Source: Candidatus Vecturithrix granuli
GTDB lineage: Bacteria > Moduliflexota > Moduliflexia > Moduliflexales > Moduliflexaceae
Length of the DNA: 64,000 nucleotides
Direction of reading: 5' to 3'
Assembly: GCA_000739535.1 (NCBI GenBank)
Contig: DF820478.1
Location: 18,211 to 82,210, forward strand
Both the position numbers and the translations under genes were made by a program. A model generated the notes under the pieces. That model saw only the letters and a program-made list of their open reading frames with translations, did no database searches and had not been told where the DNA came from. This document shows positions 46,401-55,306 of this stretch, piece after piece. Every line of letters starts with the position of its first letter. The stretch's first letter is position 1.

Positions 46401-49400
46401 CCTATTTATCAGGCATTGGAAAGAACCAATCCGTTCGATCTTGCCCTCCTTTCTTGAAGCCTACCACCTTGGCATGGAGACGGGCGACGTGTTTTGGGGA
46501 CTGCAAGCGTTGCATTCCTACTGTATTTATGGGTATTTCAGCGGCAAGGAATTGTCGGAATTGGAGCGCGAGATCGCTGCATGCAGTGCGTTAAGCCGTT
46601 ATCTGAATCAAACCATAACATTCCAGCTTTTAGAACCCTTCTGGCAGTCGGTGTTGAATTTGTTGGGACAGGCGGCGGAGCAACCCTGGCGGTTGCGCGG
46701 CGCGGTGTATGATGATGTAGTCATGTTGGCACAGCATCAGCAGACGAATAACCTGACCGGATTATTTTTCCATTATTTCCATCAAATGATATTGGCGTAT
46801 CTGTTTGCGGCTTACCCCCAGGCGTTACTCGACACAACCGCGGCAGAACAATATATAGGCGGAGGCGGGGCGCTGTTTCATCTGCCGGTTTTCTATTTTT
46901 ATGACGCCCTGACTCGCCTGGCGGCATTGCCGAACTTGCCAGCATTCGAACGAGAGCGCAATCTGGCAAAGGTGTCCGCAAATCAGGAAAAGTTGAAAAA
47001 TTGGGCGCAGCACGCCCCCATGAACCATCTGCATAGATTTTATTTGGTCGAGGCGGAACACGCCCGTGTGCTCGGGCAGTTTGGGGAGGCCCGCGAATAT
47101 TACGACCAGGCGATTGAGTTGGCGCGGCAGCATGAATATACCCAGGAAGACGCTCTGGCAAATGAGCTAGCCGCCAGATTTTATCTGGACCGGGGCCAGA
47201 CGAAGATCGCGACAGTCTATCTGCAAGAAGCGCGTTACGCGTACCAGCGCTGGGGCACGGTTGTAAAAGTCCAGGCCCTTGAGCAGCAGTATGCCGCGCT
47301 GCTGACAGATCGATCCCGGCCTCCGGGCACAGGGACAACCGATACGCCATCTTCGACGAGCACAGCCGCAGTCGCCCTGGATATCGCGGCCATCATCAAA
47401 ACGTCGCAAGCGATTTCCAGCAAGATCAAACTGCCGGAATTATTGCAGACCCTCCTGCATATTGTGATTGAAATTGCGGGCGCTGACCACGCCGTTCTGA
47501 TTGCAGAAACCGCTGATGGACTGATGGTCGAAGCCCTACATGGCGCGGGGGCCGAATGTGCCGTACTGCCTGAGCCAGTCCCCATTGACGACTACGAGGT
47601 CATATCCACCGCCATTGTCCGCTACGTGAACCGAACGCAAGAACCGATCGTGTTGCACCATGCCAGCGTCGAAGGGTTGTTCGTGCAAGATCCGTACATT
47701 CTGGCGCACCAGTCCCGATCTATTTTGTGTCTGCCGATCCTGCACCACGGCTCGTGCATCGGAGTCTTATATCTGGAAAATAACCAGACCACGAACGCAT
47801 TTACACCGGAGCGCGTGGACATGCTGACGCTGCTCTCCTCGCAAATGGCAATTTCCCTTGAAAACGCGCGCTTATACGCCACCCTGGAAACGCGGGTGCA
47901 GGAACGCACGGCCAAACTGACCAGCGCCAATCAACAGTTATCGTTGGAAATCGCCGAGCGCAAGCGGACTGAAGAAGCGTTGCAGATTGCCAAAGAAGCC
48001 GCTGAAGCAGCCAATCAGGCCAAAAGTACGTTTCTGGCCAATATGAGCCACGAACTCCGTACACCCTTGAATGCGATTATCGGTTTCACGCAACTGTTAG
48101 CGCAAAAATCCCAAACACAGAAAGAGAGCGAATACTTTGACATTATTCAGCGCAGCGGCGAGCATTTGCTGACCCTGATCAATCAGGTCCTCGATCTTTC
48201 CAAAATCGAAGCCGGCAAGATCACATTGGAGGCAAAAGATTTCGATCTGTTTCGTTTGCTGGACGATGTGGAAGATATGTTCTCTCTCAGAGCAGAGCAC
48301 AAAGGTCTCTCTCTGGTGGTTGAACGAGCAAATCAACTCCCGCGCGCGATCCGCGCCGACGAAGTCAAACTGCGTCAGGTGCTGATCAATTTGTTAAACA
48401 ACGCCATTAAATTTACGGAGGCCGGGGGCGTGACCATGCGGGTTTATCGTGAGCACTTTAATGCTTCTGAAAGGGCTGAAACCCTTACGACACACCTGTA
48501 CTTTTCAATTTCCGACACGGGCCCTGGCATTGCACCACATGAAATGGACAGTTTGTTTGAGGCATTTACGCAGACCGAAACCGGCCGGCAGGCGCAGGAA
48601 GGCACAGGGCTGGGCTTAACCATCAGCCGTAAATTTGCGCAACTCATGGGCGGCGACATTACCGTTGCGAGCGAAGTCGGACGTGGTTCAATCTTTACGG
48701 TGACGATTCAAGTTGGCGTGGCTGAGACAGCTCATTTGCCTGTTCTGTCGCCTGTCCGCCGCGTCATGACGTTAGCGCCGAACCAACCACGTTATCGGCT
48801 GTTGGTGGTGGATGATAACGCGGATAACCGGAAATTGCTGGTGAGATTGCTGACGCCCTTTGGTTTTGAGTTGCAAGAAGCCCACAATGGACAGGAAGCG
48901 GTGGAAATCTGGGAAACCTGGCGTCCGCATCTCATTTGGATGGATTTGCGGATGCCGATTATGGGAGGCTATGAGGCGACGCAGCGGATTCGGGAATTGG
49001 AAAAGCAGAGTCCCCTCATCCGAACGGTCATCATCGCCCTGAGTGCGAGCAGCTTAGAAGATGAACACGATGTTGCTCTTGCCAAAGGCTGCAACGGATT
49101 TCTGCGCAAACCCTTCCTGGAACATGAGATTTTTGATCTCCTGCACAAGCATCTGGGGATTCGTTTTGTGTATGAAAGAAATGTTGAGTCCGATGTTCCC
49201 GGTCAACCAGATATCGATGCGCTGTCCCCTGCCGCCTTATCAGTTTTAACGCCTGAGTTGCTTGAACGCCTTGAACACGCGACGCTTACAAACGATATAG
49301 CTATGCTTTCCACGCTTATTGAGCCTATTCGCCTTTACGATATCGCCTTAGCTAACGCCCTGGAGCAGTTGGCGCAAAATTTTGAGTATATGACGCTCTT

Positions 49401-49443
49401 GACGTGGATTCAACAAGTCAAACAAAGGGCATCAAAAGATTGA
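43447..49443 (+). CDS. Giant Ser/Thr kinase-AAA ATPase-GAF-histidine kinase-receiver protein
   Basis: 1998 residues. Ser/Thr kinase (about 1-270): [62 protein letters not shown]. Predicted AAA/MalT-like ATPase (about 300-650): GREQ-type start, Walker [13 protein letters not shown], Walker [13 protein letters not shown] helical repeat region (about 650-1290) follows, then GAF (about 1315-1470; [23 protein letters not shown]), HisKA ([15 protein letters not shown], about 1533), HATPase ([30 protein letters not shown]) and receiver (about 1781-1901; [13 protein letters not shown]). The kinase loop reads HKDLNPSN instead of HRDLKPxN. This class is known from cyanobacteria and Myxobacteria. It may integrate two phosphorylation systems. 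GGAGGA precedes the ATG. The C-terminal half is closely similar to that of the preceding kinase. Confidence 0.9.
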   Translation: MITEIAGYSIVQHVYESARTLIYRARRESDDCPVILKVLKIDYPTPAELARYRQEYELTRRLKTPGVIRPYGLEPYKHGLMIVFEDIGGESLKTFLPSNDFTLPEIVVLMVKIVEAVKQIHTARILHKDLNPSNMIYHPATGRLQVIDFGFASIFAHAASAAKHPNVFEGTLAYMSPEQTGRMNRPVDYRTDFYALGVTFYELLTGRLPFAGRDALEFVHAHLAQQPTPPHELRPDIPPFLSAVILKLLAKDADHRYQSAIGLIYDLEQCLELTNSQVVDKNLDAADFEIGQHDVSGVFQLPQKLYGRDQEREQLLAVYRRVCTGEKALLLVTGAAGTGKTVLVHELQQPLMIDRGMFIAGKFDQYQRNIPYSALSQAFETFMQFLLTHPESVLAAWREQIQMAVGTVGKVLIDVIPKLELIIGIQPEVPELGGIEAQNRFNYVFQRFMETIARPEHPFVLFLDDLQWIDSASLNALRVIMTDPSLKYLFVIGAYRDTEVDTAHPLQLAIAELQREQTVIRTLCLSDLAYEHVAVLTADTLSTPQAIQSQESVRELAALIFAKTHGNAFFTVRLLTHLCDEQLVTFEFPRWRWNLDAISRLEMTDNVLDLLSGKIQHLAQQTQTLLIFAAYIGSQFDLSILAAITHCQAEAVADSLEQAIIEGLIAPEDEGTYRFIHDRVQQATYALIPESERPALHLTIGRLLLRNLSSTERENQLFDIANHLNAGCDLIDAPAERLEAARLNLQAGHKAKAAAAYLPAFTYFQIGIDILPENCWNTNYALTLALYNAATETAHLNGAFDQMFALSAQVITHARTLLDTIDVYEVRILGLSAHSKPQEAIRLAFEILALLGVALPEHPGQADVMKVLQDTRTLLAGQPIEALLDLPRMTDPNTLAVVRILSVIIVSTYNTNPELFALLVMQQVMLSVRYGNTPVSSYAYALFGGMLCGNVGELDVGYHLGQIALKLVDQLQARSFHARVLHLTALFIRHWKEPIRSILPSFLEAYHLGMETGDVFWGLQALHSYCIYGYFSGKELSELEREIAACSALSRYLNQTITFQLLEPFWQSVLNLLGQAAEQPWRLRGAVYDDVVMLAQHQQTNNLTGLFFHYFHQMILAYLFAAYPQALLDTTAAEQYIGGGGALFHLPVFYFYDALTRLAALPNLPAFERERNLAKVSANQEKLKNWAQHAPMNHLHRFYLVEAEHARVLGQFGEAREYYDQAIELARQHEYTQEDALANELAARFYLDRGQTKIATVYLQEARYAYQRWGTVVKVQALEQQYAALLTDRSRPPGTGTTDTPSSTSTAAVALDIAAIIKTSQAISSKIKLPELLQTLLHIVIEIAGADHAVLIAETADGLMVEALHGAGAECAVLPEPVPIDDYEVISTAIVRYVNRTQEPIVLHHASVEGLFVQDPYILAHQSRSILCLPILHHGSCIGVLYLENNQTTNAFTPERVDMLTLLSSQMAISLENARLYATLETRVQERTAKLTSANQQLSLEIAERKRTEEALQIAKEAAEAANQAKSTFLANMSHELRTPLNAIIGFTQLLAQKSQTQKESEYFDIIQRSGEHLLTLINQVLDLSKIEAGKITLEAKDFDLFRLLDDVEDMFSLRAEHKGLSLVVERANQLPRAIRADEVKLRQVLINLLNNAIKFTEAGGVTMRVYREHFNASERAETLTTHLYFSISDTGPGIAPHEMDSLFEAFTQTETGRQAQEGTGLGLTISRKFAQLMGGDITVASEVGRGSIFTVTIQVGVAETAHLPVLSPVRRVMTLAPNQPRYRLLVVDDNADNRKLLVRLLTPFGFELQEAHNGQEAVEIWETWRPHLIWMDLRMPIMGGYEATQRIRELEKQSPLIRTVIIALSASSLEDEHDVALAKGCNGFLRKPFLEHEIFDLLHKHLGIRFVYERNVESDVPGQPDIDALSPAALSVLTPELLERLEHATLTNDIAMLSTLIEPIRLYDIALANALEQLAQNFEYMTLLTWIQQVKQRASKD
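48463..48500. repeat. Short hairpin in the HATPase loop of the giant kinase
   Basis: GAAAGGGCTGAAACCCTT is a small palindrome, translated as SERAETLTT. It lies at the same HATPase loop that carries repeat inserts in the other two hybrid kinases. No second copy was found in the window, so its repeat nature is uncertain. Confidence 0.4.
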
Positions 49444-49550
49444 TTCTGATTGTCGAATACCAGGAGACCACGGGCGTTTTTTATGTTCTTTTCCCCTCTC
49501 AAATTTCTACGAAACCTCACAACGCAGGGTGAAATTGTTCGCCTTACAAA

Positions 49551-49637
49551 GAGAAAATTTTTTTTCACTTGACATGCAGAGAGACCCCTGCCATGAATAC
49601 CTGTTGTCTTATTCATCGGTCAGGGGAAAATTTTCTC
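49551..49637. promoter_or_regulatory. Inverted repeat upstream of tctC
   Basis: GAGAAAATTTT (49551-49561) and AAAATTTTCTC (49627-49637) are exact complements 65 bases apart. TTGACA (about 49569) lies between them, about 110 bases before tctC. It could be part of a promoter or operator region for the transporter, perhaps for the GntR-type regulator encoded downstream, or another palindromic repeat. Confidence 0.4.
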
Positions 49638-49683
49638 TTGCAAGAAGTTATGTTCATTTTACTCTTACAAGGAGGATTTCTAT

Positions 49684-50703
49684 ATGAAGCATGTACGCCT
49701 TATAACTGTTATGATCGTGTTGAGTCTTGTGGTGCTTGCTGGTGCATTGTTACAGGAAGCCGCTGCTCAATGGAAACCTGAAAAACCGATTAACCTGATC
49801 GTTCCCTGGGGCGCAGGAGGGTCAACCGATCGCTCCGCGCGCATCAACGCCAGTATTATCGAAGAGGCTCTTGGGCAGAAGATCGTAATTGTGAATCAAC
49901 CCGGAGCGTCAGGTTCAGTGGGCACTAAAAGCTGCCTTGACGCTGAAAGGGACGGTTACACCTGGACGGCCGGGGCCGCTAAAGATTTGGGAAACTACAA
50001 GATTCAGGGCTTATTGGATACGGTTATCCAGGACTGGCACCTGTTCCTGAATGTGGCGATGCCGCAGGTGGTCTCTGTCAATGCGGATGCTCCTTATCAG
50101 ACGTTTGATGAGTTATTAGCGGCTTTCAAAGAAAAACCGGGACAAATTGCAGTAGCAACCGCCGGGATTAACTCGGCCGGACATACGGCGATTGAACAGA
50201 TTAAAAAGTACGCGGGTATTGAATACAAACATGTCACATACGATGGCGGCAACCCGGCTGTGATCGCCGTCGTTTCAGGCGAAGCCGAAGTTGTGCCGCA
50301 GCTTTCGGTGGAAGAAGTAGATATGTTACGCGCCGGCAAACTTCGAGCTTTAGCGGTCTTGACGAGCGAGCCTTTAGAAATTGAAGGTTATGGTACGATT
50401 CCGCCGATCACGCAGTGGCTGCCGGATTTTAAAACCGCCCCGATCTATTTTGGGATTTTCATTCCTAAAGGCGTGCCGGATGATGTGATTTCAAGTCTGG
50501 GGAAAATTTGGGAGGATGTGGTGAAACCATCGCCTGAACTGAAAAAATTTGCGCTCGAAAACGCTGTTGTCGCAGATCCGGCCTGGGGCGAAGAAGCTCA
50601 GGAAAAAGCCTTTCCGATGATTCAGCTTGACGCCTGGCTCAAATATGATGCCGGACAGGCCAAAATTTCACCGGAAGAAGTTGGAATTCCGCGCCCGGAA
50701 TAA
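49684..50703 (+). CDS. tctC: Tripartite tricarboxylate transporter substrate-binding protein (TctC/Bug family)
   Basis: 339 residues. The signal peptide ends near QEAAAQ (1-28). Bug-family marks: KPINLIVPWGAGGSTDRSARI (about 35-55), IVIVNQPGASGSVGT (about 70-84), and later AGKLRALAVLTSE and PKGVPDDVISSL. It binds carboxylates or related solutes in the periplasm and delivers them to TctAB. The ligand is not predictable. AAGGAGG precedes the ATG closely. It is first in tctCBA. Confidence 0.9.
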   Translation: MKHVRLITVMIVLSLVVLAGALLQEAAAQWKPEKPINLIVPWGAGGSTDRSARINASIIEEALGQKIVIVNQPGASGSVGTKSCLDAERDGYTWTAGAAKDLGNYKIQGLLDTVIQDWHLFLNVAMPQVVSVNADAPYQTFDELLAAFKEKPGQIAVATAGINSAGHTAIEQIKKYAGIEYKHVTYDGGNPAVIAVVSGEAEVVPQLSVEEVDMLRAGKLRALAVLTSEPLEIEGYGTIPPITQWLPDFKTAPIYFGIFIPKGVPDDVISSLGKIWEDVVKPSPELKKFALENAVVADPAWGEEAQEKAFPMIQLDAWLKYDAGQAKISPEEVGIPRPE

Positions 50704-50719
50704 TCACCGAAAAACTTCT

Positions 50720-50753
50720 GAGAAACCGGGTTTTTGACAAAAACCCGGTTTCT
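50720..50753 (+). terminator. Hairpin between tctC and tctB (family F)
   Basis: AGAAACCGGGTTTTT and AAAAACCCGGTTTCT are exact complements around GAC. It could partly end transcription after tctC, giving more binding protein than permease, as is common for such operons. It also resembles the family F hairpins at 12323 and 62943. Confidence 0.6.
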
Positions 50754-50786
50754 TATACGCCCAGAGTACCCAAAGGAGTTTCTGTC

Positions 50787-51302
50787 ATGAAAGAGCAGCT
50801 TATGCCGAAGGCGGATTTTATTACTTCCATTCTCCTGATGATTTTCAGTCTTTCCATTGTGATCATTTCGATTCGAATGCCGCGTATGCAGGAATTAGGG
50901 GCCAATCCCTATTCTGCGCCGGGAATTGTGCCCGGATTTTTAGGTGTTATTATTTTCATGTTAAGCCTCGCGCTTTGCATGAAATCGGTTCTTAAAAACG
51001 GATATACGATTGATTTGCACAAAAAAACGATCCGTGTCTTTTTCCAGGATCAGGCAACAATCAGGGTACTTTTAACGCTTTTCATCAGCATCATTTATGG
51101 CGTGGGATTTTTAGGAAATATTTCTTACATTCTTGCCACCTTTGTGTATGTCGCGGGGTTTATCATGCTCTTTGAATACCGGTGTGAACAGCCAATTCAC
51201 ACTCAGAAAAAGACCGTGATGTTTGCCATGATTCAGGCCATACTCGTCACAGCAAGTGTTGCCGCTGTATTTCGTTATCTGTTCTTAGTGAATTTACCAT
51301 AG
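50787..51302 (+). CDS. tctB: Tripartite tricarboxylate transporter small membrane subunit TctB
   Basis: 171 residues with four predicted membrane helices (about 12-30, 46-66, 92-125 and 145-165). The stretch LGANPYSAPGIVPGFLGVIIFML fits TctB, which usually has xGPxxxPxxxG near the second helix. It is the small permease subunit partnering TctA. AAAGGAG sits 8 bases before the ATG. It is separated from tctA by a palindromic repeat. Confidence 0.85.
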   Translation: MKEQLMPKADFITSILLMIFSLSIVIISIRMPRMQELGANPYSAPGIVPGFLGVIIFMLSLALCMKSVLKNGYTIDLHKKTIRVFFQDQATIRVLLTLFISIIYGVGFLGNISYILATFVYVAGFIMLFEYRCEQPIHTQKKTVMFAMIQAILVTASVAAVFRYLFLVNLP

Positions 51303-51312
51303 TGCTCTGGGA

Positions 51313-51375
51313 AGGTGCAAGGCGCAAGGCGAAAGGTAAGTTCGCCCTTTACCCTCCATCCTTCGCCTTGCGCCG
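51313..51375. repeat. GCGCAAGGCGAAAGG-type palindrome
   Basis: GGCGCAAGGCGAAAGGTAAG at the left pairs with CCTTCGCCTTGCGCC at the right. It fills the gap between tctB and tctA. Related sequence occurs in frame inside the hybrid kinase at 16225-16292. Confidence 0.7.
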
Positions 51376-51402
51376 GATTTTTCTATGCTTGAAGGATTAC
51401 AG

Positions 51403-52905
51403 ATGTTTCTGGATGCGCTCGTCGGTTTTCTGCATCCGAAAATTATTTTTGATGTCTTATGGAGCACGCAGCTTGGCATCATTGTGGGGATGCTTCCGGG
51501 TTTAACCGCCACGATGGGCGTGGCCTTAATGACAACGCTGACGTTCAAAATGGCAGCGGACAATGCGGTCATTATCTTGATCTGCATGTATATTGGCGCG
51601 ATCTATGGCGGCAGCCGCAGTGCAATTCTGCTCAATATCCCCGGAACGCCAGCCAATGCGGCTACTGCTGTTGACGGATATCCTCTAGCCCTTCAAGGTC
51701 AGGCTGGCAGAGCAATTGGGATTGCTACTACAGGCTCGTTTCTCGGCTCAATCATTGGGATGATCATGTTAGCGCTGTTTACCCCGCTGATTGGCAATTT
51801 TGCCCTCAAATTTCAGTCTTATGAATTTTTCTGGCTCTCTATTTTTGGGATTGTGATCTGCGGCAACCTGACCGCGCCGAAAGATCCTCTCAAAGGCTGG
51901 ATATCAGGATTTTTAGGCTTATTCGTTGCCATGATCGGCATGGAAGGCATTCATGCGCATGTTCGTTTTGCCTTTGGCAGCGTAGAGCTTGCGGGCGGTG
52001 TTTCGTTGATTCCTGCAATGGTGGGAGCCTTCGGTTTTGCAGAAATTATCATGGTCATGAAATATGTTGCCTTAGAAGTAGTCGATGCGAAGATCGAGCG
52101 CGTCCTGCCTAATTTTGAGGACATTAAAAAATATTGGAAAACCATTCTCCGTTCCGGGATTATCGGCACTTTTATCGGCGCCATTCCCGGGGTGGGTGAG
52201 GATATTGCGGCCTGGGTCTCGTATGATTTTGCCAAAAATGCCAGCAAAGAGCCGGAGAAATACGGTAAAGGCAGCATTGAAGGACTCATGGCAGCGGAAA
52301 CCGGAAACAATGCGTGCGTGGCCGGCGCCATGATTCCTGTGCTTGCACTAGCCATCCCGGGTTCTGCTCCTGCGGCAGTACTGCTGGCAGCGATGTTTAT
52401 TCATGGCGTCAGGCCGGGGCCGCTCATTATGATCGAATTTCCGACCTTCATTTATCAGGTCGTCGCCATGGTCTTTTTGGCAACTTTCGCGATGTTTATT
52501 CTGGGGCTTTCATTGGTCAAAACTCTGGTGAAAGTCTTACAAATTCCCCGTCAGAAGCTCATGCCCGTCGTTTTCGTGTTGTGTGCCATTGGCTCCTATG
52601 CCATTGATTCGCGGATTTTCCAGATTAAGGTGATGATTGTGTTTGGTCTGATCGGGTACTTTATGCGCGAAATGGATTATCCGGTCGCCCCCATGGTGCT
52701 GGGCATTATCCTGGGCGACATTCTGGATAAAAACCTGCGCCGGGCATTGATTCTCTCTGATGGCAGCCTTATCCCATTTTTTACCCGACCGATCTGCGTG
52801 GCGATCTTTCTGGTCACGCTGCTCACCATTTTGAGTAAAATGAAATGGTTCAGAAAAGGATTAGCGCAGATGAAAAGCAGTGTAAAGGAACAATTCAAGA
52901 AATAG
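51403..52905 (+). CDS. tctA: Tripartite tricarboxylate transporter large permease TctA
   Basis: 500 residues, about 11-12 membrane segments. Family blocks: GIIVGMLPGLTATMGVALM, YIGAIYGGSRSAILLNIPGTPANAATAVDGYPL, FGSVELAGGVSLIPAMVGAFGFAE, GTFIGAIPGVGEDIAAWVSYDFAK and ETGNNACVAGAMIPVLALAIPGS. It is the main channel subunit and works with TctB and TctC using a cation gradient. The ATG at 51403 has AAGGA six bases upstream; an ATG at 51385 is possible but its upstream side is repeat sequence. Confidence 0.9.
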   Translation: MFLDALVGFLHPKIIFDVLWSTQLGIIVGMLPGLTATMGVALMTTLTFKMAADNAVIILICMYIGAIYGGSRSAILLNIPGTPANAATAVDGYPLALQGQAGRAIGIATTGSFLGSIIGMIMLALFTPLIGNFALKFQSYEFFWLSIFGIVICGNLTAPKDPLKGWISGFLGLFVAMIGMEGIHAHVRFAFGSVELAGGVSLIPAMVGAFGFAEIIMVMKYVALEVVDAKIERVLPNFEDIKKYWKTILRSGIIGTFIGAIPGVGEDIAAWVSYDFAKNASKEPEKYGKGSIEGLMAAETGNNACVAGAMIPVLALAIPGSAPAAVLLAAMFIHGVRPGPLIMIEFPTFIYQVVAMVFLATFAMFILGLSLVKTLVKVLQIPRQKLMPVVFVLCAIGSYAIDSRIFQIKVMIVFGLIGYFMREMDYPVAPMVLGIILGDILDKNLRRALILSDGSLIPFFTRPICVAIFLVTLLTILSKMKWFRKGLAQMKSSVKEQFKK

Positions 52906-52936
52906 ATGCCTGGGAGGATGAGAGGATTATCACGCT

Positions 52937-53653
52937 ATGTTTCGTCATGCCAGATCAAATCGAGTGTTTGAAGATGTCGTTGACCAGATCCAGGAAGCGA
53001 TTCTTGAGGGAAAACTCCAGGTAGGGGAAAAGCTGCCGGCGGAACGCGAACTGCAAGCCATGTTTCATACCAGCCGCGGCACCTTGCGTGAGGCTCTGCG
53101 TGTCCTGGAACAGCGCGGGTTAATCGAGATAAAACGCGGTGTGAGCGGCGGAGCCATTGTTAAAAAGATTTCGTCAGATGAAATGAGCGAAAGCCTGGCG
53201 TTATTGATTCGCAGTCAAAAGGTATCCATTGCGCATCTGGTCGAATTTCGCAAAGATCTGGAAGGCATGGTGGCTGCGCTGGCCGCGCAAAGAGCCACAG
53301 ATCAGGATATTAAAACGCTCAACGCCTTACTTCACGAGGCTTCGACGCATCTGAGCGCCGAGGAACCGGACTGGGAAGCTTTTATCCAGATTGACCGTCA
53401 GGTGCATCTGGAATTGGCGCGCATCACCGGAAATCCGCTCTATCGCTTGATTCTGCACACGATCCATACAAATATTCATCGTTATTACGACCTGTTTCTC
53501 CCCAAATCCGCAGCAAACAGGCAGGAGGAATATCACAATTTATGTGAGATTGTCCAGGCGATTGCTGATCATAATGCAGAACGCGCCTCTGAGCTCGCCC
53601 GCGCCCATATCTTCCGCTTTGCCAATTATACGAACCAGGTGGATTTTCACTGA
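52937..53653 (+). CDS. GntR/FadR-family transcriptional regulator (FCD domain)
   Basis: 238 residues. Winged helix (about 8-75): VFEDVVDQIQEAILEGKLQVGEKLPAERELQAMFHTSRGTLREALRVLEQRGLIEIKRG. The FCD domain (about 95-225) has VEFRKDLEGMVAALAAQ, FIQIDRQVHLELARITGNPLY and EEYHNLCEIVQAIADHN. It is 31 bases after tctA on the same strand and probably controls the transporter operon in response to its substrate. Confidence 0.88.
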   Translation: MFRHARSNRVFEDVVDQIQEAILEGKLQVGEKLPAERELQAMFHTSRGTLREALRVLEQRGLIEIKRGVSGGAIVKKISSDEMSESLALLIRSQKVSIAHLVEFRKDLEGMVAALAAQRATDQDIKTLNALLHEASTHLSAEEPDWEAFIQIDRQVHLELARITGNPLYRLILHTIHTNIHRYYDLFLPKSAANRQEEYHNLCEIVQAIADHNAERASELARAHIFRFANYTNQVDFH

Positions 53654-53828
53654 TTCCCAGAATGACCATCAAGAGTGAAGGGTCGAAGTCCCTCTTAGCT
53701 GCACAGGCCGTTTGTATTTTGGTCAGGTCCTCCGAGTAGCCAGCGGCGACACGTACGGTGTTCAGCCTGATCATAAACTTTTCCAACTCATATTCAGGCT
53801 CTTTCCGATTTTCTCCGGAAGATAAATG

Positions 53829-54209
53829 CTATTGCTCCTCAGAGGGTCTGCTCGCGTTAGCAATCACCGTCTCATTTTGGATGATCATCTTGATCATTGT
53901 GTGTAATTGCGGGATGGATTCTTGAATAGTTTTCTAGAGAATTTCTGATTCTGTCTCCCAATAATGATGTATTAACCGATCTCTCATTCCTGCCATCAAA
54001 CGCCAGGGTACTTCCGGATATGTTTTCGTCACGGACTCAGGAATTTTTTTGACAGCTTCTCCGATAATCTCAAACTCTCTTTCAACGGCGCGAATGGTTT
54101 TTTCATCATGGGTAAAATGGTTATAATTCATGTGAGAGACAAACCGTTCAATGGCTTCAGTCGCCTTCAGAATATCATCAAAAATATGCATCACTGCTCT
54201 CTGCGTCAT
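53829..54209 (-). pseudogene. hepT: HepT-like toxin with a premature stop codon
   Basis: The open frame from 54209 gives 91 residues and ends at TAG (53934-53936). It contains the HepT (DUF86) features AVEREFEIIGEAVKKIP and the catalytic RDRLIHHYW (R-x4-H-x-Y). The same frame continues past the stop with KTIQESIPQLHTMIKMII to 53829, which matches the family C-terminus, where a tryptophan normally stands at the stop position. A single TGG to TAG change would explain it. The catalytic motif lies before the stop, so the shortened protein could still fold in part. It overlaps the upstream MntA gene by 4 bases. Confidence 0.8.
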
Positions 54210-54499
54210 ACGTAATCCACTTCGTTGAGAATCCTTTCCTTGAGCTGCTGTTTTATGCCTTTCGTCGTGACCAGGTCAACTTTCATGCCTATCACATCAC
54301 TCAAATAGTATTCCAACTCGATTAACGTCAGAAGGGTTGGAGCATCGTCATAATCTATCAAAACATCAAGATCGCTCGTAGCATGTTGCTCTTCTCGAAC
54401 ATAGGAACCAAATATTCCTAAGCGGTTGATGTGATATTTTTTGACAAGCGTTGGCTTATGTTTCGCTAAAAGAAGTTTGATTTCACGAAGAGTTTTCAT
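54206..54499 (-). CDS. mntA: MntA-like minimal nucleotidyltransferase antitoxin
   Basis: 97 residues. The nucleotidyltransferase motif is GIFGSYVREEQHATSDLDVLIDY (GSX10DXD, about 28-50), with the third carboxylate position in KVDLVTT (about 74). MntA proteins adenylylate the tyrosine of the HepT RX4HXY motif and so silence it. The start at 54499 is chosen because the fold begins there. The gene overlaps hepT by 4 bases (ATGA), the usual order in this module. Confidence 0.85.
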   Translation of the reverse strand: MKTLREIKLLLAKHKPTLVKKYHINRLGIFGSYVREEQHATSDLDVLIDYDDAPTLLTLIELEYYLSDVIGMKVDLVTTKGIKQQLKERILNEVDYV

Positions 54500-55306
54500 G
54501 ATATTCTTTTTATAAAGGAACTCTTCCATGTTGTTTTAGGATAACATAATACAGTAAGAGTTCTCTCTCCCAGAAGACATTGTGACTCATTGTTGCTATC
54601 TTTTCCTCTCTTTGTTGTGATTTCTTCAGATCTTTAACACTGATATCTTCACGTTCCATTGTCAATGTTTTTCTCTATTCTGACCAGAAAGTTTTAAGAA
54701 GCTGGTTTAAAAGTTTGCAGGTGAGGAGTGCGAAAGCTCTGCTTTCGCTGTCAAAGCAGAGCTTTGACACTCCTGTTCACCTCTATATTCTTGGTAGTTG
54801 ATAGGAATTCTATGAACTTTTTTGGCATTCGGAAACCATCTTGTAAAGAAAAAAATGAGGAAAAGGAGAAAATGACATCGGCAAATGGGGCACAGACACC
54901 TCTCGGCATTTTCTGAGTTTTCCTGATAAATCCATGTGTCAGAATGATTTTTGCGCCCTTTGTCATAACAAGGAATGCACATAAACTGGCAAGAAGAATA
55001 TGTTTGTGAGGTAGGAATCGAAAGTGTTGAACTGGAAGATTCTATGCTGCTCACGTGTGTATAAAATTCGAGTTCAGTTCTGTAAATTCTGTGAGAGCTA
55101 CAATCATGGACAACGCATGAAAGTTTCTGTCTCCTGTGCGCGAGCATCGAGATTTTTGCCCCACATCTAAATTTTCTGCATAAGAAACATTGACTTTGAG
55201 TCAGTTGATAGTATAGATCATTTTTATCAAACAATTTCAGGTTTGCAGAGTCATGTATTTCATCATCTGTGAAGTAGGAGAACATCATCAATAGGAGGAT
55301 ATAGTT
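54500..55306. other. Gene-poor region with one family C palindrome
   Basis: About 800 bases with no supported gene. It holds the family C copy at 54725-54773. A 194-codon minus-strand frame (54707-55291) crosses the palindrome, has no ribosome binding site and an implausible composition. AGGAGG just before 55307 belongs to the next gene. Confidence 0.55.
54725..54773. repeat. Palindromic repeat family C, copy 4
   Basis: GGAGTGCGAAAGCTCTGCTT at the left and AAGCAGAGCTTTGACACTCC at the right; 49 bp, the same length as the perfect copy inside the kinase gene at 42289. Confidence 0.85.

Noticed and set aside
36968..49443. Polyketide or non-ribosomal peptide cluster because of the giant genes
   Set aside because: All domains are signalling domains; no ketosynthase, adenylation or carrier motif is present.
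49444..49683. tRNA or small RNA gene before tctC
   Set aside because: No cloverleaf with acceptor and T-loop consensus could be drawn; only the long inverted repeat remains.
53424..53786. 120-codon minus-strand open frame
   Set aside because: It lies mostly antisense to the FCD regulator gene and continues only as a shadow; no homology or start signal.
54707..55291. 194-codon minus-strand open frame
   Set aside because: It crosses a family C palindrome, has no ribosome binding site and a cysteine- and serine-rich composition without family resemblance.
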